Source: Rhizobiaceae bacterium
GTDB lineage: Bacteria; Pseudomonadota; Alphaproteobacteria; Rhizobiales; Rhizobiaceae
Direction of reading: 5' to 3'
Length of the DNA stretch: 64,000 nucleotides
NCBI GenBank assembly: GCA_028279875.1
Contig: JANQMU010000077.1
Location: 30,487-94,486, forward strand
The notes beneath the pieces were generated by a model. It saw nothing but the letters and a program-made list of their open reading frames with translations, did not search any database and had not been told where the DNA came from. A program made the translations under genes and the position numbers. This document shows positions 63,905 through 64,000 of this stretch, in pieces (position 1 is the first letter of the stretch; each line of letters opens with the position of its first letter).

Positions 63905-64000
63905 GGGTCTGTTGGGATTCAGGATTCCCTTTTTGATCGAAAGATGATTCAAGCTCCGAAAGGAGTTTGTGATGGATCGATTCGTATTGTCGGACGGACA
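63905..64000 (+). mobile_element. Left end of an IS5-type insertion sequence (continues past window)
   Basis: The sequence GGGTCTGTTGGGATTCAGG at 63905 has the look of a terminal inverted repeat, preceded by CTA that may hold the TA target. It lies 67 bases before a transposase start. The right end is outside the window, so the repeat cannot be confirmed here. Confidence 0.72.
63972..64000 (+). CDS. IS5-family transposase, N-terminus only
   Basis: AAGGAG precedes the ATG at 63972 by 6 bases, and the visible residues MDRFVLSDG match the usual MDRFVLTDxQW start of IS5-family transposases. Only nine codons are inside the window. Transposases of this type catalyse cut-and-paste or copy-in of their element. 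Confidence is moderate because the visible part is short. Confidence 0.7.

Overview
The window looks like chromosomal DNA of a high-GC alphaproteobacterium of the order Hyphomicrobiales (Rhizobiales), probably salt-exposed or marine. The reasons are: a rhizobial-type flagellar tail (fliR followed by small FliJ-, FlgJ- and FlgN-like genes), the zwf-pgl-edd order, an aceA gene divergent from a RamB-like regulator, a PHO-box-controlled betaine-lipid operon, and a complete ectoine degradation operon. I cannot name the genus. No rRNA, tRNA or CRISPR array was seen.

Layout: 1-2480 is the end of a flagellar operon. 2481-3320 is an accessory patch with a ParD/ParE-like toxin-antitoxin pair and the frameshifted tail of an IS5-type transposase. 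3318-12095 is a surface-polysaccharide region: GT2, GT4, WecG-type and DUF6492-like transferases, a flippase, a kinase-less chain-length protein and an embedded polyphosphate kinase 2. folD follows, then a low-coding stretch (13151-15116) with an ACP-like protein lacking its serine and a small Cys-rich secreted ORF. 15117-18482 holds a ClbS-like gene and the lipid-remodelling operon plcP-btaA-btaB behind a PHO box.

18496-32151 is an ectoine/5-hydroxyectoine region. A leftward operon carries the ehuBCD-like transporter genes and an FCD-type GntR regulator. A rightward operon carries a MOSC-reductase fusion, ehuA, eutB, eutC, doeA, doeB, asnC/doeX, doeC and doeD. Together they import ectoine, open its ring, deacetylate and transaminate it, and deliver aspartate. 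No eutA is present; the MOSC-reductase fusion is the unexplained member. 32276-38865 is a ROK-controlled cluster (M20 peptidase, sugar-type ABC transporter split around a YhfX-like PLP protein) with no assignable substrate; it is the best candidate for an undescribed catabolic system.

38875-42998 is zwf-pgl-edd (Entner-Doudoroff entry), followed by katG/oxyR, a TPR-glycosyltransferase-like protein, a LuxR-type regulator fused to an alpha/beta-hydrolase whose nucleophile serine is replaced by Phe, and a large autotransporter. 54753-59631 holds a glutamine-synthetase-like enzyme, aceA with a small partner gene, and a RamB-like regulator. 59659-63822 is a second candidate system: a polar amino-acid ABC transporter, a C45 (penicillin acyltransferase-like) amidohydrolase and an RpiR regulator behind an array of GCAAA/TTTGC half-sites. 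The window ends inside an IS5-type insertion sequence.
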